Assembly (NCBI GenBank): GCA_022448315.1
Contig: JAKVCA010000022.1
Location: 89,739-153,738, forward strand
Length of the DNA: 64,000 bases
Source: Pirellulaceae bacterium
Lineage (GTDB): Bacteria; Planctomycetota; Planctomycetia; Pirellulales; Pirellulaceae
Direction: 5' to 3'
Position 1 is the stretch's first letter. The number at the start of each line of letters is the position of its first letter. Positions 51,357 to 60,387 of this stretch are shown piece by piece. Below the pieces are notes generated by a model. That model worked only from the letters and a program-made list of their open reading frames with translations. It did not search any database and had not been told where the DNA came from. Position numbers and translations under genes: made by a program.

Positions 51357-54335
51357 TCAAGGACATTCCTCCAGAGGAATTGCCCCATCGAGATATCGCC
51401 AATTCTTGATGAAGCTCACAAGGTCGTTCATTTCATCCGGCGTCAGATTTTGCTCCAGTCCCTCGGGCATCAGCGAAAGACCTGTCGACTGCAGCGTGTC
51501 GATATCGCTTTTTAAAACGGTGACTGATTCGCCGCCAGCAATCCGCAGTGTCACCGCATTCCCCTGATCTCCCGTCAGGACGCCCGACCAGTTTCCGCCA
51601 TCCACCGTCGATACGACATAGCCCACGTAGTTGCCGTCGATCGATTGGTTGGGAATCAGGATATCGGTCAGGATTTGCTGAGGCGTCTTCACCCTGGAAT
51701 CCGAAATGTCGGGTGCCACATTGACCCCAAGATCTCCAATGCGATGACAATTGGCACACGTTTTGGAGAAAAGCTCGCGTCCTTTAATGGCCGAACCGTC
51801 AGTCGTCAGATGGCTCTCGTAACGTTTCAACAAGGCTTGTCGATCCTCGGTCACCAGGCGACTGGCCAATCGCTTCCAAATCTTTGCAATTTCCGGCGGC
51901 GATTTATCAAGGCGACGCCGTGTCGCGGCATCAATTTCCGCAACATGGATGATTCCCTGATCAATCGAGTCAAGCAGTGTCTTCTGCCCCAGAGACGAAT
52001 TCATGGCGGACTGCAGCATGGCCTGTCGAACATCGGGGGACTCTCCCCGGTACTTTTCCCAAACCTCAATCCACAATGCCTCAACACTCAGACGAGAAAG
52101 TTGTCGTGATGCCGTTTTCCGGATTTCCAACAAAGGGTCTTCGGACACCAATGCGACAAGCGGTGTGACATCACTGGAGACCTCTGCGAAGCATCGAATG
52201 GCCAAGAGCCGATCGCGTTGTGCGATCGTATCGTCCGTCGCCCTGGCCCACTGATGTTGCAACCAGGTGTCGATCCAATCTTGATCCTCGTCCGTCCATC
52301 CGCCGGGCCGCTTTCCCTGCGTTAAGGCCCTCGCGTATCCGGAGGATTTCAAAAAGCCTAGCCTGATCGAATCCAAACAGTAGGCATCCTCTAAGGAAAA
52401 TTCCTTAACCAGGTTTTTCCAAGCGTTCTGCTTCACTGCTGCTGTTTGACTTCGACCGGCCATCGTCGCCAGTCCCGTCAACACGCTGGCTTGCTTGCTC
52501 GGGTCCCATACGTCTTCAGTCGAATACCGACTCAGGAGTCGCTCAAGGAGTTGATCTGGCTGTGCCCCGACACCAATTTGAATGGAAGAAGCCGCAATTT
52601 CGCCTTCGGTCCTTAGAACAATTTGCTCAAGCCGCCTGATTTTTGACTTCCCGTCGACCACCGATAGAGTCAGTGCCAACTCACGCAGAACCGATGGGTC
52701 TTCCAGTTTCAGAATGTCATCCCAGACGTCATCGGCGATCTTCGAATCCAGCCTCGCGCGGCGCGACCATTGGAGCCCAGCCTCCACCAGTCGGGGTCGA
52801 CCGCTTTGCAAAATCTCCCCCATCGTCGCAACGTCGACTGCCCCTCGTCTGGCCAGAAGCCAGAAGGCCCGAACCGAAACCAGATCGGATTCAGAGTCGA
52901 GCCATGACCGCAGCTCTTCGTCCGTCACGGTAACGGTCCCGTCCGATAACAAAAGGAAGGCGGTGTCACGTTGCCAGCCATTCGACGATGCCAACATTTC
53001 GGCCATCGTTTCACCGTTCCAAGTATTCGGTATTCGCTGGCGTTTGGGACTTGGCACCTGACTCGGAGAGCCGACTCGATAAATCCTTCCAAGATCATTG
53101 CCGAGCCGAAGATCTTTTCGCGTCTTGAGTTCGGTGGGCATGAAGTCAGGATGCTCGATGACCGCCCGGTACATATCCACAACGTAGAGGCAGCCGTCGG
53201 GGCCATGTTCCAAATTGACCGGACGAAACCACGTATCGGTCGAGGCAAGGAACTCGACGCCCTCTCTTCCCGGCCGACCTTCATAGATCATTCCTTGAGA
53301 ATTCAGGATTTCGCGATGAACCAGATTGCCCGTCGGATCGCAAGTTAGCAGTTGCGGTTCGCCTCCGACACCAAGCTGGTCGCCTCGGAAAAACAGGACG
53401 CCGCAGGCAGCGGTGAATTGTCCCTCATGGAGGTTGGACGTGGTCCAGAATTTACTGATCGGATAAATGGCCGATCGTTCTCCTGATTTGGCAACATCCA
53501 CCGTCGAAGACGAAATCACGGCCAGCGGGTTTCGTGCCAAATCTCGTCGCTCAAACACCATCTGGATCGCTGGATTTCGGTTGCTACATACGAAACGATT
53601 TCCCCAGTCATCGAACGTCAATCCAAATTGCCCCACACCAGTCAGGCTTTCCAGCTCCTGAGAAACGGGGTCGTAGCGAAGGTCGCTTCCTTGCAATGAA
53701 ACTTGATTGCCGGGGGACTTGGGCGTGTGCACCACTCCCCCTCGAAGCCCGTTGGCAATGTAAATGGAGCCATCCATCCCGAGACTCGGATGATTGGCTC
53801 GCAACTGGGTATTTTGTTCCGCAAAGCCTTCGATCAAGACTTCGCGACGGTCGGCCACACCATCACCATCAGAGTCGAGCAAGTGGACCACTTTGCCGGC
53901 CAGAGTGACAATGACGCCCGACTTCCACAACATCAGTCCGGTGGCGAAGTCGAGTCCATCTGCAAACACAGTGCCCGTCTCATAAAAACCATCGCCATCC
54001 AGATCCTGAAGGCGTTTGATCGTCCCCTGCTTCGGGGACTCTGGATTTTCAGGAATTGGATAGTCCGGCATTTCGACCACCCACAGCACACCCTGATGGT
54101 CAAATTTCATGGCCACCGGATCTCGGATCAGCGGCTCACTTGCCACCAGCTGCACCTCCACACCTTCAGGAAAATGCATTTGCTTTATCGCTTCCCGTGC
54201 CGGAAGCGGCCCTCGGGTATCGGCCGCTTCTTGAGTCAACTCAGAGGCTGCCGCGGGCAAAATCTTGAACCCAACCGTCACCGAGCAAAACAAAAACAGG
54301 ATCCCCGTAAGCGAGGTACGGATGCCAGTGATCAT
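51357..54335 (-). CDS. PVC-type large secreted dehydrogenase with C-terminal CxxCH heme domain
   Basis: The 992-residue protein has a signal sequence (residues 1-28, ...AAASELTQEA). The N-terminal part (about 50-430) is a beta-propeller like quinoprotein/glucose dehydrogenases, with segments such as GVLWVVEMPDYP, IYIANGLRGGVVHTPKSPG and HGPDGCLYVVDMYRAVIEHPDF; the last is typical of planctomycete 'membrane-bound dehydrogenase' proteins. HEAT-like helical repeats (about 450-810) follow. A cytochrome-like domain (about 840-990) carries C860, C863 and H864 (CANCHRIGD) and ends with LTPDEMNDLVSFIKNWRYL. It probably oxidises a periplasmic substrate and passes electrons to the heme. The substrate is unknown; no cognate oxidoreductase or cytochrome gene is next to it. 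The redoxin gene is upstream on the same strand. Confidence 0.93.
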   Translation of the reverse strand: MITGIRTSLTGILFLFCSVTVGFKILPAAASELTQEAADTRGPLPAREAIKQMHFPEGVEVQLVASEPLIRDPVAMKFDHQGVLWVVEMPDYPIPENPESPKQGTIKRLQDLDGDGFYETGTVFADGLDFATGLMLWKSGVIVTLAGKVVHLLDSDGDGVADRREVLIEGFAEQNTQLRANHPSLGMDGSIYIANGLRGGVVHTPKSPGNQVSLQGSDLRYDPVSQELESLTGVGQFGLTFDDWGNRFVCSNRNPAIQMVFERRDLARNPLAVISSSTVDVAKSGERSAIYPISKFWTTSNLHEGQFTAACGVLFFRGDQLGVGGEPQLLTCDPTGNLVHREILNSQGMIYEGRPGREGVEFLASTDTWFRPVNLEHGPDGCLYVVDMYRAVIEHPDFMPTELKTRKDLRLGNDLGRIYRVGSPSQVPSPKRQRIPNTWNGETMAEMLASSNGWQRDTAFLLLSDGTVTVTDEELRSWLDSESDLVSVRAFWLLARRGAVDVATMGEILQSGRPRLVEAGLQWSRRARLDSKIADDVWDDILKLEDPSVLRELALTLSVVDGKSKIRRLEQIVLRTEGEIAASSIQIGVGAQPDQLLERLLSRYSTEDVWDPSKQASVLTGLATMAGRSQTAAVKQNAWKNLVKEFSLEDAYCLDSIRLGFLKSSGYARALTQGKRPGGWTDEDQDWIDTWLQHQWARATDDTIAQRDRLLAIRCFAEVSSDVTPLVALVSEDPLLEIRKTASRQLSRLSVEALWIEVWEKYRGESPDVRQAMLQSAMNSSLGQKTLLDSIDQGIIHVAEIDAATRRRLDKSPPEIAKIWKRLASRLVTEDRQALLKRYESHLTTDGSAIKGRELFSKTCANCHRIGDLGVNVAPDISDSRVKTPQQILTDILIPNQSIDGNYVGYVVSTVDGGNWSGVLTGDQGNAVTLRIAGGESVTVLKSDIDTLQSTGLSLMPEGLEQNLTPDEMNDLVSFIKNWRYLDGAIPLEECP

Positions 54336-54411
54336 GAGTGTCTAACTTCCTCTGGTTTTCGCAAAATGAAAGCTGCGATCCTGCCTCGTTGGCCTCGGAA
54401 GAACCGCCATT

Positions 54412-55026
54412 CTAGCGACGCCTGCGTTGGCGGATGAGACATCCCACCGGTGGCGTTTCCCGAACCTCCGGAGCTTCTCCCTTCAGAGCAGCGGCAATCA
54501 CTTCGTCAACGTAACTGACTTTGACACGGTCAGCGTTCGAATTGTCATCGAAGGCCCCCATATAAATAATTTCTCGATTCGCATCGATCACGAAACACTC
54601 TGGGGTCCGAAGCGCCCCGTAAGAGGTGGCAACCTGCCCGTCTTCATCTTTCAGGTAAGTAAAGTTGAACGCCTGCTTTTTCCCATACTCTTTCATCGCG
54701 TTCAGTGAATCATCGCGAACCGCGTTGGGATTCAAGACAACCAACTTCACTTCGCCACTTGTACCGTGAGCGGACTGAAACTGCTTCAAACGTTTTTCAT
54801 AATCATGCGCGTAAGGACAGGTATTGGATGTAAAAACCACCACGAGAATCTTTGCCGAACTGAAATCGTCGAAGCTATATGCCTCGCCATCAACACCAGC
54901 CAACTTCTCCCATTTCGGCGCGGCATCCCCGATGTCCAATTTCTGATTGTATTTCCCAGCAAGAGAAATGGAGCAACCCAACGAGGTTAAGACAATCCAG
55001 ACGGCCATCGACCTGCGGTTGATCAT
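54412..55026 (-). CDS. Exported thioredoxin-fold redoxin with single NTCPYA-type motif
   Basis: The 204-residue protein (start ATG 55026) has a signal sequence with LTSLGC, which may be a lipobox. The thioredoxin/AhpC-TSA fold starts near residue 32 (LDIGDAAPKWEKLAGVDG). The active-site segment is FTSNTCPYAHDYEKRL, with only one Cys where CxxC oxidoreductases have two, followed by DGQVATSYGALRTPECFVID with the cis-Pro. The very C-terminal TPPVGCLIRQRRRR has a second Cys that could act as resolving residue. Planctomycetes have many such proteins. It likely acts as a thiol peroxidase or reductase outside the cytoplasm. The large dehydrogenase gene follows 76 bases downstream on the same strand. 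Confidence 0.87.
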   Translation of the reverse strand: MINRRSMAVWIVLTSLGCSISLAGKYNQKLDIGDAAPKWEKLAGVDGEAYSFDDFSSAKILVVVFTSNTCPYAHDYEKRLKQFQSAHGTSGEVKLVVLNPNAVRDDSLNAMKEYGKKQAFNFTYLKDEDGQVATSYGALRTPECFVIDANREIIYMGAFDDNSNADRVKVSYVDEVIAAALKGEAPEVRETPPVGCLIRQRRRR

Positions 55027-55257
55027 AAAACAATGCCCTATTGATACGCGGGTGATTTTTAAAGAGACTTCTCCACAAGGCAACGGCTCACGACGCAACA
55101 ACCCTGTGCAGTGTCAGTCGCACCCGAATGGGTTTTGGCCGAACCTTGCCACGATTCTAGGTTTGTTGACGGCCTGACACAAATTCACGGCCCCACGCGA
55201 CGAACACATTCGGATTCTGAAATCCGGTTTGCAATTTGGTAGATGAGGAGCGTTCAG

Positions 55258-55887
55258 ATGACGCAACTGCATGTATTGGATCATCCCTTGGCCTCCCTGC
55301 ACCTCACCCGCTTGCGTGACAAGAACTCGCGTCCCGTCGAATTCCGCGACGCGGCAAAAAAGTTGGCCCAGCTCCTTGCTGCACCGGCCACTCACAGCCT
55401 TTCCACCCGTCGCATCGAATTGACGACCCCGGTTGCGGAGACTCACGGAACGGCTCTCGACGAAACCGTTTCGTTGATTCCCATCCTGCGAGCGGGCCTG
55501 ATCATGGTGGACCCATTCTTGGATTTACTCCCTGAATCTGAGGTTTGGCATTTTGGCATGATCCGGGATGAGGAGACTGCCGAGGCCGAAAGTTACTACT
55601 GTAAAGTCCCGGAGGATCGCCCCACGGATTTCGCCATCGTGCTTGACCCCATGCTCGCGACCGGAGGAACATTGCGAGCGGTCATCCATCGGCTTCAACG
55701 CTGGGGAGTCAAGCGAATTGCCGTCGTCAGCCTCATTGCGTCACCCGAAGGCGTCGCGGCTCTCACCGCGGAATTCCCCGATATCGAACTGCATACCTGC
55801 GCCGTCGACAGTCACCTGAATGAGAAAAAGTACATCGTTCCCGGTTTGGGAGATGCCGGGGATCGCACTTTCAATACCCTTCGATGA
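55258..55887 (+). CDS. upp: Uracil phosphoribosyltransferase
   Basis: The 209-residue enzyme salvages uracil by condensing it with PRPP to UMP. The PRPP-binding motif is VLDPMLATGGTLRAVI (about residues 128-143), and IPILRAGLIMVDPFLDLLPE is the second family block. The C-terminus HTCAVDSHLNEKKYIVPGLGDAGDRTF contains the uracil-recognising GDAGDR. The start at 55258 (MTQLHVLDHP) lies 7 bases after gaggag; an ATG five codons earlier is also in frame but has no ribosome site. Confidence 0.96.
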   Translation: MTQLHVLDHPLASLHLTRLRDKNSRPVEFRDAAKKLAQLLAAPATHSLSTRRIELTTPVAETHGTALDETVSLIPILRAGLIMVDPFLDLLPESEVWHFGMIRDEETAEAESYYCKVPEDRPTDFAIVLDPMLATGGTLRAVIHRLQRWGVKRIAVVSLIASPEGVAALTAEFPDIELHTCAVDSHLNEKKYIVPGLGDAGDRTFNTLR

Positions 55888-56274
55888 AAACACACCGACT
55901 TGAAGCTTGTCACACGAAACGGCATCGACATAAATCAAAGATCCACGTCCTTGTCTCTGTCCCACTCATGGAAGGCCCTTGACATAAAACACCACGCTGA
56001 GGGACAAATCGGTAGATCTGCGATTGCCCCTTAACGTGCGGTCCCAGGATGCCGCCAAGATGCAACGTCGCAAAACTGTCCAGCTTCTTCCTTTGGTTTT
56101 ATTCGAATACGCGGGGGCCGGAATCGTTGACTTCTTCGTCGTTCAGGCCGACGATAGAAGAGCCACCCTTCATCTTGTCGATTGATGGAGGGCTTTTTTG
56201 AAACAACAACGTCCTCCGATCCCTGAGGCTCACTCAGGTGACGGATGCCTCAGGCCTGCGGACATTCAAGAATC
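55888..56274. other. Intergenic region between upp and the zinc-ribbon VWA gene
   Basis: These 387 bases contain one hairpin with a T run (56158-56200), listed separately. Apart from this I see no gene, RNA or repeat. The hairpin lies about 270 bases past the upp stop, so some transcribed sequence such as a small RNA or a long 3' leader may lie between, but I cannot show one. Confidence 0.4.
56158..56200 (+). terminator. Possible intrinsic terminator upstream of the VWA gene
   Basis: The left arm agcc...cttcat (with a 3-base bulge, acc) pairs with atggagggct (56184-56193) around a 10-base loop and is followed by six T. The bulge lowers certainty. It lies unusually far (about 270 bases) from the upp stop codon. 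Confidence 0.5.
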
Positions 56275-57441
56275 ATGAAACTCTCGTGCGTTTTTTGTGG
56301 ACAAGACTTCTCCATCACCGCCGAACAACTCGGTGGCCGAGGAAAATGTCCGCATTGTCGTGCCATCATCTCTTTGCCGCGAGCCGATGATGGCGTCGCG
56401 GTGGAGTCCGAGGCTCTCGAACCGCCGAGTCGGCTTTTTGAAAATATCATTTGCGGACTCGGTTCGTGCGTCATTCACTTGATCATTCTGATATTGCTGG
56501 GGCTCATTCGCTGGGGAAGCACATCGGGAGTTGGCCCCGGGCCTGAGGAAGACATTTTTATCGGTGCCCTGCCGTTCGAATCCCTCAGCGAGCAGCTTGA
56601 TGACCAGATGGAACTGGATCCCTCGGAGACCGTGAGCGAAAACAACTCGGCAATGGACAGCTTTGAAGAAGTCGCTCCGCCTGACTTCGCCCAAGACCAG
56701 CAGCTCGCCAATGTTTCGGAGCTGGCAACGAGCGCAGGAATTGGCGTCGGATCATCCAACGATTTCAGTAGTGCCCAGGCTCGGCAAAGCGCGTCGGGCG
56801 GGGGTGAAGATTTCGACGGTTTGATTCAACGACTCCGACGCGATGGTCTGGACATCGTCATCGTTTTCGATAGCACCGGTAGCATGTCGGGTGAGATCAA
56901 TGAGGTTAAAGATCAGATTGATCGGATTGGTGGCGTCCTCACCCAGATGGTTCCTAAAACTCGAATCAGCATCGTGACCTACCGTGACGAGACCGACAGC
57001 TATCTGGTCAAAGGAACACCCTTAACCAGCAGCGTTGATACCGTCACGCTTTACCTTGACGAAATTCGCGCGGCAGGCGGGGGTGATGAACCAGAAGCTG
57101 TTCATTCCGGACTGAACTGGGCAATGAGCCGAAATCGTTTCCGTTCCAGAGCTCGAAAAGTTGTGCTCCTTTTTGGAGATGCCCCGCCCCACCGTCAATA
57201 TTTGGGGGACTGCTTGAACTTGGCACAAAACTTCAACCAACAGCAGGGTGGCGTCGTGAGCACCGTCACCTGTCGCGCCTCGCGCCGAATGGATGAGTTT
57301 GTTGAAATTGCTCAGATGGGCGGGGGCGAGTCCTTTCTGACCAGTGATGAACGGGAAATCATGACCCAGCTGATCGTCCTGGTATTCGGAAGCGAACATC
57401 GCCGTAAGGTATTGGACGCTTTCAAGCTGCTGGATCGTTAG
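56275..57441 (+). CDS. Membrane VWA protein with N-terminal zinc ribbon
   Basis: The 388-residue protein (start 56275, MKLSCVFCGQDF; an ATG at 56245 adds 10 unrelated residues) starts with a C4 zinc ribbon (CVFCGQDF...KCPHC, about residues 5-25) typical of planctomycete membrane sensors. It continues with a membrane helix (about 58-80, GLGSCVIHLIILILLGLI), then an acidic linker and an extracytoplasmic VWA domain (about 180-375) with MIDAS FDSTGSMSGEI and strands ISIVTYRD and KVVLLFGDAPPH. The VWA domain is most like ones involved in adhesion or stress response (TerY-like). It stands alone, away from either AAA/VWA set. Function unknown. Confidence 0.88.
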   Translation: MKLSCVFCGQDFSITAEQLGGRGKCPHCRAIISLPRADDGVAVESEALEPPSRLFENIICGLGSCVIHLIILILLGLIRWGSTSGVGPGPEEDIFIGALPFESLSEQLDDQMELDPSETVSENNSAMDSFEEVAPPDFAQDQQLANVSELATSAGIGVGSSNDFSSAQARQSASGGGEDFDGLIQRLRRDGLDIVIVFDSTGSMSGEINEVKDQIDRIGGVLTQMVPKTRISIVTYRDETDSYLVKGTPLTSSVDTVTLYLDEIRAAGGGDEPEAVHSGLNWAMSRNRFRSRARKVVLLFGDAPPHRQYLGDCLNLAQNFNQQQGGVVSTVTCRASRRMDEFVEIAQMGGGESFLTSDEREIMTQLIVLVFGSEHRRKVLDAFKLLDR

Positions 57442-57687
57442 AACACGGGGCGCCGCCCGTTGACGCATCGCACCCGACGCGAAAAACTTTGTCTATCGAT
57501 CACTTGTGTAGATTTTTCTAACTTAAGGCGTTGCTTCGCAACCAAACCCCTCGGTTTTTTTCCAAGTTTGGTGATGTAACGCCGAAAATGAATCAGGATC
57601 TCGATCGGTTTCAACAACTTGACCTTGTGTATTTGCGAAGTTACCCGAGTTACGTTGAAGTTGTTCTCTGTCACAAGGAGCCTCCCA

Positions 57688-58416
57688 ATGACACGTTCAC
57701 GGTTTAAGGTCTCGTGCATTTGCGCTTTCACTTTTGCTCTATCCGCACTACCCCAGCTGTCAGGAGCCTCCGCTCAGGAGGAACCTGAAGATCCGCGGAA
57801 TGACTTGGCGCCGCCGATTCAAGTTCCGAATGACCTGTTTGAGCGAGCCTTTAAGGGTGGAGGATTTTCTTTTGGTGTTGGTGGAGCGAGCAGCGTTTCT
57901 GTGACAAAAAAATTCGGCGTCACCACCACAAAAATTTCCCGAGACGGGAAAAACTATACCTTCATCGAGGATGCCGACGGACTTGCGGTCGAGTTCGTGG
58001 CCTCCTACACCAAAGCGGATGCAGAAAAAATCAAAGAGGAGCACCCCGACCTCTACATGCATTTGATGGCCTTCCCCGACGATTCCGAGGGTAATGAAGT
58101 GAGTCTGGTCATCAATGTCAAAAAACGTTACGAAGCGGACAGCCGAGACGACCTGAAATCAAAGCATCCGGAGTTGTCTGAGATCTTGGAAAAGTCAGGC
58201 GGGTTCGGCGGCTTCGGTATCCCCAATGTCGAGATGATGCTCAAAGGGGGTGCTGGAGGTTTTGGGGGCGGCGCTGGAGGAATCGAATTCAAAGGTCGAC
58301 TGCCACTCCCTCTTCCCGGCGACCCGATCCCTGCCGTCATCGAATCGAACGATGCCGCGGGAGGTGATGCTCCAAAGAAGCCATTGAAGGAAGACACTGA
58401 AGACGGCATGGAGTGA
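57688..58416 (+). CDS. Secreted protein of unknown function with Gly-rich C-terminal part
   Basis: The 242-residue protein (start ATG 57688, after aaggag at 7 bases) begins with a signal peptide (MTRSRFKVSCICAFTFALSA...SGASAQ, residues 1-30). The mature part starts acidic (EEPEDPRNDLAPP). A beta-rich region about 60-150 (FGVTTTKISRDGKNYTFIEDAD, VEFVASYTKADAEKIKEEHPDLYMHLMAF) follows. A Gly-rich stretch (GGFGGFGIPNV, GGAGGFGGGAGG) lies at about 178-215. The tail is acidic. It looks like an exported envelope or surface protein. No known domain is recognised and no neighbouring gene explains it; glgA converges with it 30 bases downstream. Confidence 0.8.
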   Translation: MTRSRFKVSCICAFTFALSALPQLSGASAQEEPEDPRNDLAPPIQVPNDLFERAFKGGGFSFGVGGASSVSVTKKFGVTTTKISRDGKNYTFIEDADGLAVEFVASYTKADAEKIKEEHPDLYMHLMAFPDDSEGNEVSLVINVKKRYEADSRDDLKSKHPELSEILEKSGGFGGFGIPNVEMMLKGGAGGFGGGAGGIEFKGRLPLPLPGDPIPAVIESNDAAGGDAPKKPLKEDTEDGME

Positions 58417-58446
58417 AACGGCCTGGCGGAGGTTCCATTCCCAGAC

Positions 58447-59949
58447 TCATTCGTCCGAGCACTGATCGACCGAGGCTGATGCTTTTCGGTCAATAAGCCT
58501 CTCGTACAACGAGATATAAGCTCGCGCGCTCTGCGACCACGACCAATCCTGTTGCATCCCGTTGGTCACGATCTGCTGCCACAAATCCGGGTTATGGCTG
58601 TAGACGTCCGTCGCCCGACGGAGCGCGGCAAGCAAGGCATCTGCATGGTACTCATAAAATGAAAAGCCAGTGGCAGTCTTCTGCAACTGGCTTTCTTGAT
58701 CCAGATTGATGATGGTATCGGCCAGTCCCCCTGTCGCATGAACCACAGGCACGGTGCCATACTTCAGACTGTACAGCTGATTCAAGCCGCACGGTTCGTA
58801 TTGACTGGGCATCAAAAAGATGTCGGAACCCGCCTCAATTTGGTGGGCAAGGTCGTCACTGAAACCAAGCTCGATGCCAACCTTGTCGGGAAACGCTTCC
58901 GCCAACTCCTTCAACGCCCGATGATATTCCGGCTCTCCCGTTCCAAGAATCGTCCATTGCATGTCGAACCGAGACACCAAAGTCTTCATCACCTCGATGA
59001 TCAGGTGCCAACCCTTTTGACTCGCCAAACGCCCGACCAATCCCACCAATGGACCGTCAGACTCGGGAAGATTCATGGCTTTCTGCAACGACTTTTTGCA
59101 CTCCGACTTCCCTTCCTTCCATGAAGTCACATCGTAATTTTTGGCAATCCGCGAATCGGACTCCGGATTCCAGATGTCGTAATCGACCCCATTGATAATT
59201 CCGGAGAGATCTTTTGCTCGATGCCGCAGCACACCTTCGAGTCCACAACCAAGATCCGAAGACTGAATCTCCGTCGCGTAACTTGGACTGACGGTGTTGA
59301 GTGCATCAGCAAAAACCAAACCGGTCTTCAGCAGGTTCAGACGTCCGTAAAATTCCATTTGCTGCCAGTTGAAGTGTTTCCAATCCAGACCGGTCAACGC
59401 CATATCCCAGTGCGAGAAATTGCCCTGATAGGCCAGATTATGAATGGTTAGCAGCGAAGCAATCTTCTCGAATCCGGGGATGCGTCGGTATTCCAGCGCC
59501 AGGTACGCAGCGAGCAAACCGGCCTGCCAGTCATTGCCGTGTAGGACGTCCACCTGCAGATCCAGAAAACGAATCGACTCCATGACCGCACGGCAGAAAA
59601 AAACAAACCGTTCGCAGTTGTCCGGGTAGTCTTCGCCCGCTTCGCGATACAATTCGGCACGTTCAAAATACTCCGGCTGCTGAACGATGAAAACTTCAAC
59701 CTCACTGCCTGGCAAAACACTCTTCGCCAAAGAGCCTTTTGAAATTTTGGACCCGATCGGAATGTTGAATTCCACACCTAGTGGTTCAACGGGTTGCCCA
59801 GCCGTGTAGACGGATCGAAATCCCGGCATGAACACGAAAGGACGATGACCCAAGCGTTCAAGCTCGATAGGCAAGGCTCCACATACGTCCGCCAGACCGC
59901 CCGTCTTGGCAAACGGCACCACTTCGCTGCTGGCGATCAAAATGTTCAC
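58447..59949 (-). CDS. glgA: Glycogen synthase (ADP-glucose, GT5)
   Basis: The 500-residue enzyme adds glucosyl units from ADP-glucose to alpha-1,4-glucan chains. It opens with NILIASSEVVPFAKTGGLADV, the classic KTGGL donor-binding motif. It continues with HGNDWQAGLLAAYLA and TIHNLAYQG in the N-terminal domain, then GIINGVDYDIWNPESD and GLVGRLASQKGWHLI at the start of the C-terminal domain, and MPSQYEPCGLNQLYSLKYGTVPVVHATGGLADTI near the end, which carries the catalytic acid/donor site. Size and order are those of bacterial GlgA. glgB and glgC are not in the window, so glycogen genes are scattered in this genome. Confidence 0.97.
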   Translation of the reverse strand: MNILIASSEVVPFAKTGGLADVCGALPIELERLGHRPFVFMPGFRSVYTAGQPVEPLGVEFNIPIGSKISKGSLAKSVLPGSEVEVFIVQQPEYFERAELYREAGEDYPDNCERFVFFCRAVMESIRFLDLQVDVLHGNDWQAGLLAAYLALEYRRIPGFEKIASLLTIHNLAYQGNFSHWDMALTGLDWKHFNWQQMEFYGRLNLLKTGLVFADALNTVSPSYATEIQSSDLGCGLEGVLRHRAKDLSGIINGVDYDIWNPESDSRIAKNYDVTSWKEGKSECKKSLQKAMNLPESDGPLVGLVGRLASQKGWHLIIEVMKTLVSRFDMQWTILGTGEPEYHRALKELAEAFPDKVGIELGFSDDLAHQIEAGSDIFLMPSQYEPCGLNQLYSLKYGTVPVVHATGGLADTIINLDQESQLQKTATGFSFYEYHADALLAALRRATDVYSHNPDLWQQIVTNGMQQDWSWSQSARAYISLYERLIDRKASASVDQCSDE

Positions 59950-60387
59950 TGGCTGCCTACCCTGTCCTACAAGATGTACAACGTCATGTTCGCATCCAAA
60001 TTAGCCTTCTTGCCCCTCCTTGGACCGCGCATGGCATTCAATTTTCAGCCTCGTGTCTGGGATTCACGCGACAACAAAAGAATACGTGGTCAACGCAAAA
60101 GTTCGGCCGCCCGAACATCGCATATGCTCAGGTTCGATTTTCGAGATCAGGAGCCTTTTGTGAAGGGCCAATCGTCTTTCGTTTCAAAGATTTGTCCAGC
60201 GGCATCACGGCTCCCCAACTCGAAAGAGGGTCTCTGGGGACTAACCTTAATGTTTTCAGGGTGGCAAAGATTTTACACCAACTCCAATGGAACCACATGT
60301 GACTCGGGACTTACACGGGCAAACGGGTTACCTTATCCTCTGGACACATCTCGAACACCAACCTCCTTTCAAGACGAGATTTGAATT
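59950..60387. other. Intergenic region between divergent glgA and the CtBP-like dehydrogenase gene
   Basis: These 438 bases separate two divergent genes. I see no RNA gene, repeat or clear promoter box. A plus-strand open frame spanning 59794-60384 overlaps glgA and is not gene-like. Confidence 0.4.

Noticed and set aside
59794-60384. Plus-strand open frame upstream of the CtBP-like gene
   Set aside because: It overlaps glgA antisense and ends just before the GTG start; no family match by inspection.
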